64,000 bases of DNA from SG-bin7 sp964498095 (GTDB lineage: Bacteria > Bdellovibrionota > Bdellovibrionia > Bdellovibrionales > SG-bin7). Positions 25,438-34,204 of this stretch are shown here, piece after piece (position 1 is the stretch's first letter; each line of letters begins with the position of its first letter). Position numbers and translations under genes: made by a program. Location of the stretch: positions 62,001 to 126,000 of the forward strand of contig CAZCFY010000001.1 of NCBI GenBank assembly GCA_964498095.1, in the 5' to 3' direction. The notes below the pieces were generated by a model. The model was not told the origin of the DNA. It searched no databases and was given only the letters and a program-made list of their open reading frames with translations.

Positions 25438-26031
25438 TTATAGATTAACCGTATAAATTGATCTTTCGGCATTGGGATTACTTAACCAATGTGGGCCCTG
25501 CCTACTAAAGCCAGCGCGTTTAAATCCATGAGTTAACCCTGGCCAGATGACGTCTTGTTTGTGTTTTTCAAGGGCGCTTTCGTCAAAGGAGTAACCTTCA
25601 ATAATTTTCCAACCCTGATCTTTTCCGTAGACTTTTAGTGCTTCTAAAATTTTAGCCTGCATTTCCTGACCGCGGAATTTATCTAATATAGTAAAGCACG
25701 TGATACCGGCCACTTCTTTTGCCTCGCTGCCGACGGCAATTGTGCGCTTCCACGTCCAGTGAAAGTCAGTCAAAGGCCCCACTGACAGCCACGCCAGCAG
25801 TTCATTTTCAATATAGGCTAAAACACCAACATGAAAACCTGAACGCATTTTTTCAAATACGATCTGACGATTTTTTTCTGGAGTTTCCTTTTGGCATTTT
25901 TCCCAGTCGGCCATCGATTGCCATTTTTGATGCCAAAACGAACAATAACATCTGCCATGGGCTTGTTTACAGGTTAGGGTTTCATAATCGGGGAAATTTG
26001 TTTCATTTAGTCGTTCAATGCGAATGTTCAT
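25438..26031 (-). CDS. GNAT-family acetyltransferase
   Basis: A 197-residue cytosolic protein with a GNAT-like fold: HGRCYCSFWH near the N-terminus, a central strand HVGVLAYIENELLAWLSVGP, then VAGITCFTILDKFRGQEMQAKILEALKVYGKDQG, where the acetyl-CoA-binding loop is expected at FRGQEMQAKI, and IIEGYSFDES. The early CYCSFWH block occurs in a subset of GNATs of unknown substrate. The C-terminal segment HGFKRAGFS is the typical last strand. The fold is fairly secure; the substrate is unknown. The next 206 bases upstream hold no gene I can support. Confidence 0.82.
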   Translation of the reverse strand: MNIRIERLNETNFPDYETLTCKQAHGRCYCSFWHQKWQSMADWEKCQKETPEKNRQIVFEKMRSGFHVGVLAYIENELLAWLSVGPLTDFHWTWKRTIAVGSEAKEVAGITCFTILDKFRGQEMQAKILEALKVYGKDQGWKIIEGYSFDESALEKHKQDVIWPGLTHGFKRAGFSRQGPHWLSNPNAERSIYTVNL

Positions 26032-26237
26032 AGGTGCACAGGTATTTCATATTATTAAGAAGTTGGCATTATGTTTCAGCTCACAAGTTTTGTAATTCTC
26101 ATTCGCTTTGTTTCCCGGGGTAAGGACAGGGGCCTACATAGGTGGCGAAAAATGTTATGCTATTTCCAAAAATGGAGTTAGTGGGAGGCGAGAGAGAAGA
26201 CAGAGCAGCCGAGAATTGAATATCTGGTCAAGAATCA

Positions 26238-27410
26238 TCAAATTGGCAGTTTAAAGGAAAAAGTGGCGCCCTCTCTTGGTCGTCCTTCTGCCGAAATTGT
26301 GCCGCCGTGAAGTTCAATGATTCTTGCTACGGAAGCAAGCCCCAAACCGGTACCGGAAAATTCAGATTGTTTGTGTAATCGGACCAAAGGTTTAAAAAGC
26401 TCTTTGGCTTGGTCAGGATGAAATCCATCGCCACGGTCTTCGATAATAAAGTTATCCTCTTTGCTGCAAAAGCGAATCCATATGGCGTTTTTGCGGCTTG
26501 AGTATTTAAAAGCATTTGAAAAAAGGTTTTCAAGTGCCATGCGAATTAAATCAGGATCGGCCTGGGCGCGAAGTTCAGGAGCGATCTCCAGTTCCGTTTT
26601 GTGGCCTGAATATTGGACCGCTAGGCCATCGACGACTTCACTGGCAATGGCCGATAAATTGACAGGTTGCTTGCGCACGCTTTGGTTGGAAAGTTGGTAG
26701 AGGGCCAACATGCGCGTAATCTGCCAGTTAAGGCGATTTCCAGTGCGAATGATTGAGTCTAAATAGGTTTGAAGCTGAGGTTCTAGTTTGGAACGATGGC
26801 GCGCCAATAAATCCGAAAAGCCAATGATGGAAGCCAAAGGGTTTCGCATGTCGTGGGCTAAAGAGTGAAGCTGAAATTCGAGTTGTTGTTGTCTTCCCAA
26901 GAGAACATCCCGCTCAGCGGATCGCTCGACGATTGAATTTCTTAAGGAAAGATTCTCAAGCGCCACAGCAGAGCTGTTAGCGAGGATCTGCAAAAGTTTA
27001 ATTTCTTCAGGCATAGGCTGATACTCTTTAGACCAATAATTACCTATAGCCCCAATGGGTGATTCGCTTCGTATGGGGACCATACAAAGGCTTTTTACAA
27101 ATGTCGGACGGTACGCATCGTGTGGAATACGTTGATCTTTGTATATGTCAGAAATGAGAACTGTTTCACGGTGATTCATGCACCATCCACTAATACAGCT
27201 TTCAAGTGGAAATTTTCGGCCTTTCCAGAGAGGCGAGATCGCGTTTTCATCAACGTAATAACAGCGGTCCTCGTCACGTAAAACAAATGTGGAGCCGTCG
27301 GATCCAGATATTTGGCGGGCGGCTTCAGCCACAGCCTGGGTTATTGTGTTTAGGCTAGTTGCGCTTGATAATTTTTCGATGGTGTCAGTAAGAGTCTTTG
27401 CGATAGACAT
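26238..27410 (-). CDS. Cytosolic GAF-domain sensor histidine kinase
   Basis: A GAF domain (residues ~15-165; DGSTFVLRDEDRCYYVDENA, LESCISGWCMNH, SLCMVPIRSESPIGAIGNYW) is followed by a DHp domain with His in LAHDMRNPLASIIGF (~216) and an ATPase domain with NLFSNAFKYSS, DRGDGF and GTGLGLASVARI. It has no membrane segment and no receiver. It stands at one edge of the signalling block and is divergent from the single-domain receiver gene. The GAF ligand (small molecule or redox) is unknown. Confidence 0.93.
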   Translation of the reverse strand: MSIAKTLTDTIEKLSSATSLNTITQAVAEAARQISGSDGSTFVLRDEDRCYYVDENAISPLWKGRKFPLESCISGWCMNHRETVLISDIYKDQRIPHDAYRPTFVKSLCMVPIRSESPIGAIGNYWSKEYQPMPEEIKLLQILANSSAVALENLSLRNSIVERSAERDVLLGRQQQLEFQLHSLAHDMRNPLASIIGFSDLLARHRSKLEPQLQTYLDSIIRTGNRLNWQITRMLALYQLSNQSVRKQPVNLSAIASEVVDGLAVQYSGHKTELEIAPELRAQADPDLIRMALENLFSNAFKYSSRKNAIWIRFCSKEDNFIIEDRGDGFHPDQAKELFKPLVRLHKQSEFSGTGLGLASVARIIELHGGTISAEGRPREGATFSFKLPI

Positions 27411-27663
27411 TACTAAAAAAGGTTAGCATTGTGAAATATTGTTGTCTAGGTGATAGACCGTTAGGTCGAGTACGTTATCAGTAAGGTTTGCTTAATATTA
27501 AGGTTTATAGTCGACCCCTTGCTTTAATATCCCCGAACAGATTTGGTAGAGTAAAAAATAGTAAATCTAACCCAAATTTGTTTAAGTAAAAAGTACTGAC
27601 TTGATTATTGCTTTAACAAATTAGTTCTTCAGTAAAACCGTTGAGGGGTAAGTGTCATTAGAT

Positions 27664-27681
27664 CGTCCAATGAATTGGACG
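27664..27681. promoter_or_regulatory. Palindromic operator-like site upstream of a receiver gene
   Basis: CGTCCAATGAATTGGACG is a perfect 18-bp palindrome. A TATAAT element follows at 27707-27712. The same half-site recurs at 28326, 32405-32422 and 35963. The rest of 27411-27724 is A/T-rich and contains no gene. Confidence 0.6.
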
Positions 27682-27724
27682 TTGCGGAAGGCCCTTCGTT
27701 ACAGTATATAATATAGGGTAAAAA

Positions 27725-28078
27725 ATGAAAGCTAATAACAAAACCGTTTTGGTTATCGAAGACGATCATGAAACTCGCGTTGCTATTCGTAACTGCTTGG
27801 AGCTTGCGGGATATTATGTCATGTCTGCCATTGATGGTGCTAAAGCGCTCGAACTCCTCGGCCATATTAGCCGCCCCAGCGCCATACTCCTTGATCTTAA
27901 CATGCCCATTATGAATGGAGAAGAGTTTCTGAGGGCTACAAAACTCCATCCCGACTATAAAAATATTCCAGTCATTCAATTGTCAGCTGAAACGGATATA
28001 GGTTTACCAGGGGTCCATTCCGCAATCGGTAAGCCCGTTGATATAAAGCATTTGCTCAAAGTTCTTAAAAGCATTTAA
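27725..28078 (+). CDS. Single-domain response regulator (CheY-like)
   Basis: A 117-residue receiver only: VLVIEDDHETR acidic pair, phospho-Asp in AILLDLNMPIMNG (~59), and IGKPVDI Lys near the end. The usual conserved Thr/Ser position reads VIQLSAETD. There is no output domain, so it would act as a diffusible switch or a step in a phosphorelay. The gene sits between a GAF kinase and an HTH gene and has a palindromic site in its promoter region. It is probably a partner of one of the nearby kinases. Confidence 0.9.
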   Translation: MKANNKTVLVIEDDHETRVAIRNCLELAGYYVMSAIDGAKALELLGHISRPSAILLDLNMPIMNGEEFLRATKLHPDYKNIPVIQLSAETDIGLPGVHSAIGKPVDIKHLLKVLKSI

Positions 28079-28325
28079 ACAAATAGTATTTGGCAGCGGG
28101 CTTTTTAGCCACAGGGCAAAATCGGCGAACGACCTTCCTCATCTAATTTTATTTAATTTCTAAGCTATCATTGACAGGCATACGGGTTGCAGATCTACAT
28201 TTTAGGGGAAGGCGATGTGAAAAATTGCATATTCCACACTAGAATTATAGAAAGCAACTTTAGCCAGTGCCTTTATTATAACCAGATCATTAACGCGGTG
28301 AATTATCAGCGACATTATTGGTTAG

Positions 28326-28343
28326 CGTCCAATGTGGTGGACG
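28326..28343. promoter_or_regulatory. Second operator-like site, upstream of the HTH gene
   Basis: CGTCCAATGTGGTGGACG matches the site at 27664 in 14 of 18 positions and keeps the same dyad; flanking G and C extend it. A TACAAT -10-like element lies at 28350-28355, so the site would cover the -35 region. No gene lies in 28079-28391 otherwise. Confidence 0.55.
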
Positions 28344-28391
28344 CATGCGTACAATGAGAACCAATACAATAGGTTATTTGCGGGGGGATGA

Positions 28392-28649
28392 TTGAGAAAA
28401 CCTAACCTATCGAAAGAGGATAAGCGGTGGTTAGAGGCACTGGGAAGCCATTTGGATAAGCTTATTCTTCAAAACGGATATAAGTCGCCTTATGAGTTTT
28501 GGATTGAGGAAGCTGGTGACCACCTTTCGCGGGCGACATTAAATTATATTTTAAACGGAGAGGTCGACCTAAAAATTACGACCTTAAGAAAGTTTGCAAC
28601 ATTGCTCGAAGTCGAGCCTAAAGACATTCTTAATTTCAAATTTAAGTAA
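28392..28649 (+). CDS. Small XRE-like helix-turn-helix protein
   Basis: An 85-residue protein starting at TTG, chosen because a GGGGGG ribosome site lies 4 bases upstream and the nearby ATG runs into a stop after five codons. The helix-turn-helix reads SPYEFWIEEAGDHLSRATLNYILNGEVDLKITTLRKFATLLEVEPKDIL, which is the XRE pattern in order. It may bind the palindromes around it, including its own promoter; this is inference. It stands between the receiver and the PAS kinase. Confidence 0.8.
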   Translation: MRKPNLSKEDKRWLEALGSHLDKLILQNGYKSPYEFWIEEAGDHLSRATLNYILNGEVDLKITTLRKFATLLEVEPKDILNFKFK

Positions 28650-28741
28650 CATTTCTCTTTATAAGTTAAAAACACTTAAAGTGCGATTTAGAATAATATT
28701 TTTGTAGCCTTTTCCCGCGGACTTGCAGAGAATTAGCGAGA

Positions 28742-30382
28742 ATGAGCGCAGGTTCAAATTATTCCCTGAACTATCGAGCCCTCTTTGAGGCATTGCCAAC
28801 TCCTTGCTTGATTCTTTCGCCCCAACTGGTGATAGCAGCTGTTAACAAAGAATACTTATTGGCTACTATGACAGAGAGAGACGAAATTGTAGGTCGGCAT
28901 ATTTTTGATGTTTTTCCAGATAACCCTGAAGATCAAGTAAGTCATGGCGAGCGAAATTTAAAGGCCTCATTGGAACGAGTACTAGAAACTAAAGCTTCGG
29001 ATTCAATGGCTGTGCAAAAATATGATATCCGCCGCCCCGAATCAGAAGGGGGGCAGTTTGAAGTGAGGTATTGGAGTCCCATTAATTCACCTATTTTTGA
29101 TTCTGAGGGTGAAGTTGCCTACATCATCCATCGCGTGATCGATGTTACCGAGTTCGTTAAATTAGGTAAATCCGGTGACGAGCAGAATAAGATTAATGAA
29201 GAGCTCAGGTCCCGGGCGACAGTTATGGAAGCGGATATCTATAAAAGAACGCAGGAAATTATTAAGGCTAATGAGAAATTACGGACAACTCTTGAAGAAC
29301 ACAAAAAAGTCGAGCAAGAGCTTTCTCAATATCACCTTGCTCTTGATCAGTCGATGATCGTGGCAATGACAGATGCTCGCGGAAAAATTACGTACGTTAA
29401 CAACAAGTTTTGTGCAATTTCCAAATACTCTTTAGAAGAGTTAATAGGAAAAGATCACCGAATTATCAATTCTGGATTTCACCCAAAAGAATTTTTTGAG
29501 CATCTTTGGAAAACCATTAAATCAGGAGAAATTTGGCGCGGCGACATTTGTAATCGCGCGAAAGATGGCACGATATATTGGGTTGCGACAACAATTGCGC
29601 CACTATTTGATGGCGCGACGAGTCCGCAGCGATATTTAGCAATTCGTCTTGAAATTACCGAGAATAAAACTAGAGAAGGAGAACTCGCGCGCGCCAACAA
29701 GGATCTCGAAAATTTTTCCTATTCGGTCTCTCATGATTTAAGGGCGCCGTTGAGAAGTATGGTGGGTTTTAGCCAAGCTTTGCTTGAAGATTATAATGAT
29801 AAGATAGATAGCGTAGGGCAAAGTTATTTAAGGAGAATCAAAGATGCGGCAATTAAAATGGGTCAACTCATAGATGGGTTACTAAATATATCGAAGGTAG
29901 GCAGAAAGATATTAATAGTTAAGAATGTCAATTTATCAGCTTTGGCGGAAGAGGTTGTAAATGACTTACGCAATATCGAACCCAATCGCCAAGTTGAGAT
30001 TTTCATTTTCCCCAATATTTTTGCTCAGGGAGACCCGGTGTTATTGCGGGCCGTTCTTACGAATCTATTTAGTAATGCGTGGAAGTTTACCTCGCGTCGG
30101 ACCGTTGCTAAAATTGAATTCTCAAAAAGGACCATTGGAGAGAGGACAATTTATTTTGTTAAGGATAATGGTGCCGGATTTGATATGAATTTTTCCAATA
30201 AACTTTTTGGCGTATTTCAACGACTGCACACGACTGCAGAATTTGAGGGTAGTGGTATTGGGTTGGCAACGGTTCAACGGATTATTCAGCGCCATGGCGG
30301 CTCAATTTGGGCAGAGGCTGGTCTTAACGTAGGCGCTACTTTTTCATTTACCTTAAATGAAAATCAACAGCTCGCTCATTGA
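28742..30382 (+). CDS. Cytosolic sensor histidine kinase with two PAS domains
   Basis: A 546-residue kinase. PAS-1 covers ~8-135 (FEALPTPCLILSPQLVI, IIHRVIDVTEF), a coiled coil ~145-190, and PAS-2 ~195-315 (AMTDARGKITYVNNKFCAISKYS, HPKEFFEHLW). The DHp domain has His in YSVSHDLRAPLRSMVGFSQ (~331), the type found in phytochrome-like kinases. The ATPase shows NLFSNAWKFTS, DNGAGF and GSGIGLATVQRI. Its 3' end overlaps the convergent Rcp1-like receiver gene by 35 bases, and this class of kinase commonly pairs with that class of receiver. Confidence 0.93.
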   Translation: MSAGSNYSLNYRALFEALPTPCLILSPQLVIAAVNKEYLLATMTERDEIVGRHIFDVFPDNPEDQVSHGERNLKASLERVLETKASDSMAVQKYDIRRPESEGGQFEVRYWSPINSPIFDSEGEVAYIIHRVIDVTEFVKLGKSGDEQNKINEELRSRATVMEADIYKRTQEIIKANEKLRTTLEEHKKVEQELSQYHLALDQSMIVAMTDARGKITYVNNKFCAISKYSLEELIGKDHRIINSGFHPKEFFEHLWKTIKSGEIWRGDICNRAKDGTIYWVATTIAPLFDGATSPQRYLAIRLEITENKTREGELARANKDLENFSYSVSHDLRAPLRSMVGFSQALLEDYNDKIDSVGQSYLRRIKDAAIKMGQLIDGLLNISKVGRKILIVKNVNLSALAEEVVNDLRNIEPNRQVEIFIFPNIFAQGDPVLLRAVLTNLFSNAWKFTSRRTVAKIEFSKRTIGERTIYFVKDNGAGFDMNFSNKLFGVFQRLHTTAEFEGSGIGLATVQRIIQRHGGSIWAEAGLNVGATFSFTLNENQQLAH

Positions 30383-30803
30383 GAATTAACCAGTACATTC
30401 CGAGTTGCTGAACGGCAGAAATAAAATCATTTATTTCAACTGGCTTACATACATAACTATTGGCTCCAAGACTATACCCATTTACGATGTCTTTATCTTC
30501 ATTTGAGGATGTTAGAATTACGACGGGTAATAACTTGGTTTTTTCATTATCTCTAATACGCTTGAGCACCTCCAAGCCGCTGAGCTTTGGTAATTTTAGG
30601 TCTAAGAGGACGACAGTTGGAAGATCCTCGGCGTTGCGTTCAGCATATTTACCGCTAGCGAAAAGGAAGTCGACGGCTTCGCTGCCATCGCGCACGACAA
30701 TAACCTCGTTGGAGATTTTTCCCTTTCTTAAGGCACGCAAGGTTAAATCTTCGTCGTCCTGATTATCTTCCACTAATAAAATTGTTTTCTTCTGAGAGCT
30801 CAA
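30348..30803 (-). CDS. Single-domain response regulator (Rcp1-like)
   Basis: A 151-residue receiver with the opening ILLVEDNQDDEDLTLRALRKG, phospho-Asp in VVLLDLKLPKLSGLEVL (~71), LTSSNEDKDI and VCKPVEI. The long alpha-1 to beta-2 region and the C-terminal helix (YWLILNERAV) are those of the Rcp1 family that serves phytochrome-type kinases. It converges with and overlaps the PAS kinase gene by 35 bases. It has no output domain. Confidence 0.9.
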   Translation of the reverse strand: MSSQKKTILLVEDNQDDEDLTLRALRKGKISNEVIVVRDGSEAVDFLFASGKYAERNAEDLPTVVLLDLKLPKLSGLEVLKRIRDNEKTKLLPVVILTSSNEDKDIVNGYSLGANSYVCKPVEINDFISAVQQLGMYWLILNERAVDFHLR

Positions 30804-30831
30804 CGTTCCCCCTTGATTAATATCGCCTAGG

Positions 30832-32394
30832 CTATTGCAACAATGTTTCCAGTTTTTTTAACAAAATTTTTGCAGTAAATGGTTTTTCCAAGAATCCCGA
30901 TGAGTTCCAGTCAATGCCGCGAGACTCCAGGGTGTCACCTAAATACCCCGATAAAAATAGTATCTTGAGATCAGGCGCAATCGTGCGCACGCTCTTTGCT
31001 AATTCGGGACCATCCATCTCAGGCATGACGACGTCTATGATCAAGAGATCAAAGTCTCTTCCCCTTGTTCTTATGATCTCCAGAGCGCTCTTTCCGCTCG
31101 AAGCCGTTACAACGTTGTAACCGTAGGCTTTTAAACCATCGCAAACGACTTCTCTTAAAACATCCTCATCTTCAACATAGAGAATGTTTTTGGTGGCTCT
31201 GGTGTTGGCTATTGAACTTATTTTAGGATCGCGATTTCTATCGAGAGGAACTTGAGAATCTGATTTCGGTAGGTAAACGAAAAATGCCGAACCCTGATTT
31301 GTTTTGCTTTCGACGTGAACAAGCCCCTTGCACTGCCTTATTATTCCAAATACTGTTGATAGTCCGAGTCCAGTTCCCTTTCCCACTGGTTTAGTAGTGA
31401 AGAAGGGATCAAATATTTTCATGAGAACATCATCCGGCATTCCGCAACCAGAGTCTCTTACTATCAATTTTAAATAGTCACCGGGAATGCACTCCTGGCC
31501 GTATAGAAATTTTTCATTAGGCCCAATTTTTGCGTTACTTGCCTCTATTTTAATAGTTCCACCCTGCGGCAGGGCATCGCGCGCATTGACTACTAAATTC
31601 ATAATAACTTGTTCTATTTGAGCGGGGTCTGCTTGGACGTTGTGGATGTTTGGTTTTATATCAATGGATAACGTAACATCTTCGCCAATTATGCGGTTAA
31701 GCATCTTTTGAAAATCGATCAAAATATCACCAACATTTACAATAGTTGGCTGAAGAATTTGCTGTCGACTAAATGCCAATAACTGCTTTGTCAGTGAGGT
31801 TGCTCGTTCTTCCGCTCTAATAATTTGTTGAATGCTTTTCATCGCTAGTTCTTTGTTGTCAATACTCTCTTGGGCGCGTTCGGCACAAGTTGCAATGACA
31901 GTAAGAATATTATTGAAGTCATGCGCTATCCCTCCGGCTAATCGGCCAATGGCCTCAAGCTTTTGAGACTGTCGAAGTTGTTCTTCCGTATGATTTAACT
32001 CCGCTTGAATTCGGCGCTTTTCCTCCGCTTCAGCCAGTTCTCGTTTTACCGCATGTATAAGACGAATAAAATTGTCCTTTAAAATGTAATCGTGGGCGCC
32101 GGCCTTCATCGCCTCTACTGCCTTTTCTTCACCCACAGATCCCGAAATCAAAATAAAGGGAATTTTTAAGCCTTTCTCTTTTAGAATTTCAAGTGCTCCC
32201 AAGCCATCAAAAGTTGGCAATGAGTAATCAGAAATTATAATATCCCAATCCTTTTTTTCTAATTGAGCGGTGAAATCTTTGGCGTTATCCACGCATTCTG
32301 ATTCCAATATAAAATTACCCTGCGACAGGGCTCTTAAGACGAGTGCCGCGTCAGAGTCATTGTCCTCAATCAAAAGAAGTCTAACCTTTTTCAC
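30832..32394 (-). CDS. Hybrid kinase REC-DHp-HATPase-REC
   Basis: A 520-residue cytosolic protein. An N-terminal receiver (LLLIEDNDSDAALVLRALSQG, phospho-Asp in IIISDYSLPTFDG ~56) leads into a DHp domain with His in GGIAHDFNNILTVIATC (~155). The ATPase has NLVVNARDALP, DSGCGM and GTGLGLSTVFGI, and a C-terminal receiver has phospho-Asp in LLIIDVVMPEMDGPE (~454). The HDFNN form of DHp places it with NtrB-like hybrid kinases that are switched by their own receiver. It lies 28 bases from the Rcp1-like gene on the same strand, which it precedes. Confidence 0.93.
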   Translation of the reverse strand: MKKVRLLLIEDNDSDAALVLRALSQGNFILESECVDNAKDFTAQLEKKDWDIIISDYSLPTFDGLGALEILKEKGLKIPFILISGSVGEEKAVEAMKAGAHDYILKDNFIRLIHAVKRELAEAEEKRRIQAELNHTEEQLRQSQKLEAIGRLAGGIAHDFNNILTVIATCAERAQESIDNKELAMKSIQQIIRAEERATSLTKQLLAFSRQQILQPTIVNVGDILIDFQKMLNRIIGEDVTLSIDIKPNIHNVQADPAQIEQVIMNLVVNARDALPQGGTIKIEASNAKIGPNEKFLYGQECIPGDYLKLIVRDSGCGMPDDVLMKIFDPFFTTKPVGKGTGLGLSTVFGIIRQCKGLVHVESKTNQGSAFFVYLPKSDSQVPLDRNRDPKISSIANTRATKNILYVEDEDVLREVVCDGLKAYGYNVVTASSGKSALEIIRTRGRDFDLLIIDVVMPEMDGPELAKSVRTIAPDLKILFLSGYLGDTLESRGIDWNSSGFLEKPFTAKILLKKLETLLQ

Positions 32395-32404
32395 TTATAG
32401 CCAT

Positions 32405-32422
32405 CGTACGCTCTATTGGACG
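32405..32422. promoter_or_regulatory. Partial copy of the CGTCCAAT site
   Basis: The right half ATTGGACG of the operator at 27664 is present, with CGT at the opposite end of the same 18-bp frame. It lies 10 bases before the hybrid kinase start codon. Confidence 0.35.
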
Positions 32423-32520
32423 AGAGTGCAAAAAAAAAGTACTAGCAATAATTAATAATTACTTAGTAAAAAGTTAACGAATGCGGAAAATATTAAAACG
32501 AACAAAGGGTTATATAAACT

Positions 32521-32892
32521 TCAGGTATTGGTGAGCTGATCTATGCAGTCTAAGAGTTCAGCACCAGAGAAGGGTTTTGCTAAAAACTTTAGGTTTACGT
32601 CCTCGGTTGGCAAAAGTTCCTCCACGAGGTGTCCCGACATTAGGATGATCTTTGTGTGGGGCGATGCTTGGCGAATCCATTTTAGTAGTTCCAGGCCATT
32701 TAGATTGGGCGTAAGTAGGTCAGTAATTATGAGATCATAAGAATTTTGCGTGAGTCTTTGTTGGGCGACACTGCCATCGGGAGCTACGGTTACTTGAAAC
32801 TTGTGAAGTATGAGCGTGTTTAAGACTATGTCCCTAAAAAACTCGTCGTCTTCGACCAATAAAATTCTCGCTCTTTCCTTGATTAAGGACAT
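32521..32892 (-). CDS. Single-domain response regulator
   Basis: A 123-residue receiver: ARILLVEDDEFFRDIVL, phospho-Asp in LIITDLLTPNLNGLEL (~58), ILMSGH and FLAKPFSGAEL. It resembles the receiver of the HD-GYP protein at 34.2 kb (both begin with LLVEDDEFFR). Its start codon overlaps the stop of the upstream sensor kinase by one base, so the two are almost certainly a coupled kinase-regulator pair. Confidence 0.9.
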   Translation of the reverse strand: MSLIKERARILLVEDDEFFRDIVLNTLILHKFQVTVAPDGSVAQQRLTQNSYDLIITDLLTPNLNGLELLKWIRQASPHTKIILMSGHLVEELLPTEDVNLKFLAKPFSGAELLDCIDQLTNT

Positions 32893-34151
32893 TAGGCAGT
32901 TTTCCCTAATATTAAGGGAGATTGCTTATTGAATTGGATGACAAAGGTAGTATTAGAAAAAGAGTCATCATAACTAATTTCCGCATTAATCTGGCTTAAG
33001 ATGGATCTAGCGGTACTCAGGCCGAATCCTACCCCAGTTTTAATGTTTTGCTTAGTAGAAAAGAGAGGATCAAAAATTCTCCTTTGTATGTCCCGTTTAA
33101 TTCCTAAACCCGCGTCGGTAATTGTTACAGTTATAGCCTCGTCTGTATCTGTTCCGCTTATCTTAATCCATCGGGCTGATTTTGAATCTATCATTGCTTC
33201 AATGGAATTAGTGATGATGCTATTGAAGGCAGCGAGCAAATTGCTTGGATCCGCAGTTACAATCAAATCCTGACTGGGAAAGTCTACGGTGATTTGGATC
33301 TTATGTTCTGCCGCAATTCTCTTATTTAATATTACGGTGCTATTGATTACCTCCTGTAATACTAGCTGTTGCAGCCTTCCTTTTGTAATAGACTGGCGCG
33401 CAAATACTCTTAGCTTTTGGATGAGGTGAGCCATTCCCTTGATCGATTCCTTCATGATGGCTATGCGTTTGGAGATCATTTTTATATCAACTGAATTTGA
33501 TTGTAAGTGTCCTTCCATGAAGTCGGTAGAGAGAGATAGGGCCGCTATGGGAGTACTAAGTTCGTGCGCAATGCTACCTGACAATAGTTCCTGAGCCTGA
33601 ATGCGGCGGCTTTGCGAGTAGAGGCGAATAAGTTCCAGTTGAATCCTGATACGCTGGCCTAAAACGATTTTGGCAAGAATCGAAGCCGCTGCCAATACGG
33701 AAAGGGCAGAAAGCGCCACATGCTTGTTTGTCGATTGATAAAAAACCGCGCCGAAGACAATCCAGATTCCCGCTAAATAGGTATAGAACACCTTCCATGA
33801 GAATGTTATGCACGCCAAGCACAAGATTATAAGCAAGAGAGTATTGGTGTGCTGAATATCTCCGGAAAGAACCAAGTAAATCGCGGCTTTCGCATAGATA
33901 AGTCCGCAAAGATAAGAGATTATGAAGGATGGGCTGACGTGGCGAAATAAATAATCGGAAAAAAAGTAAACGAGAAAAAAGTTTGCGGTGGTAAAGGCCG
34001 CAAGAACGGAAAGTCCAAACTTAAAGTCCTCGGGTAATAGAAAGAATTGGCTTACTGAAAAAAACAGATAGAGAAGGCCAAGGCCAAGTGCATAGGGCCG
34101 AAGCATCTTGCGGCTAATTTCTTCTAGACTTTCTCTTTCCTGTTGCTGCAT
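32892..34151 (-). CDS. Integral-membrane sensor histidine kinase
   Basis: A 419-residue kinase with an N-terminal block of about six membrane helices (~residues 17-170) and almost no periplasmic loops, a layout for sensing within the membrane. The DHp domain has His in GSIAHELSTPIAALSLSTDFM (~196). The ATPase domain has NSIITNSIEAM, DAGLGI and GVGFGLSTARSI. It is followed without a gap by its likely cognate receiver gene. The signal is unknown. No receiver or HAMP is present. Confidence 0.92.
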   Translation of the reverse strand: MQQQERESLEEISRKMLRPYALGLGLLYLFFSVSQFFLLPEDFKFGLSVLAAFTTANFFLVYFFSDYLFRHVSPSFIISYLCGLIYAKAAIYLVLSGDIQHTNTLLLIILCLACITFSWKVFYTYLAGIWIVFGAVFYQSTNKHVALSALSVLAAASILAKIVLGQRIRIQLELIRLYSQSRRIQAQELLSGSIAHELSTPIAALSLSTDFMEGHLQSNSVDIKMISKRIAIMKESIKGMAHLIQKLRVFARQSITKGRLQQLVLQEVINSTVILNKRIAAEHKIQITVDFPSQDLIVTADPSNLLAAFNSIITNSIEAMIDSKSARWIKISGTDTDEAITVTITDAGLGIKRDIQRRIFDPLFSTKQNIKTGVGFGLSTARSILSQINAEISYDDSFSNTTFVIQFNKQSPLILGKTA

Positions 34152-34204
34152 CCATGTAATTTCGGATATTTCTCAATAGGAATAAAGTCCAGGCATCAAA
34201 AGAC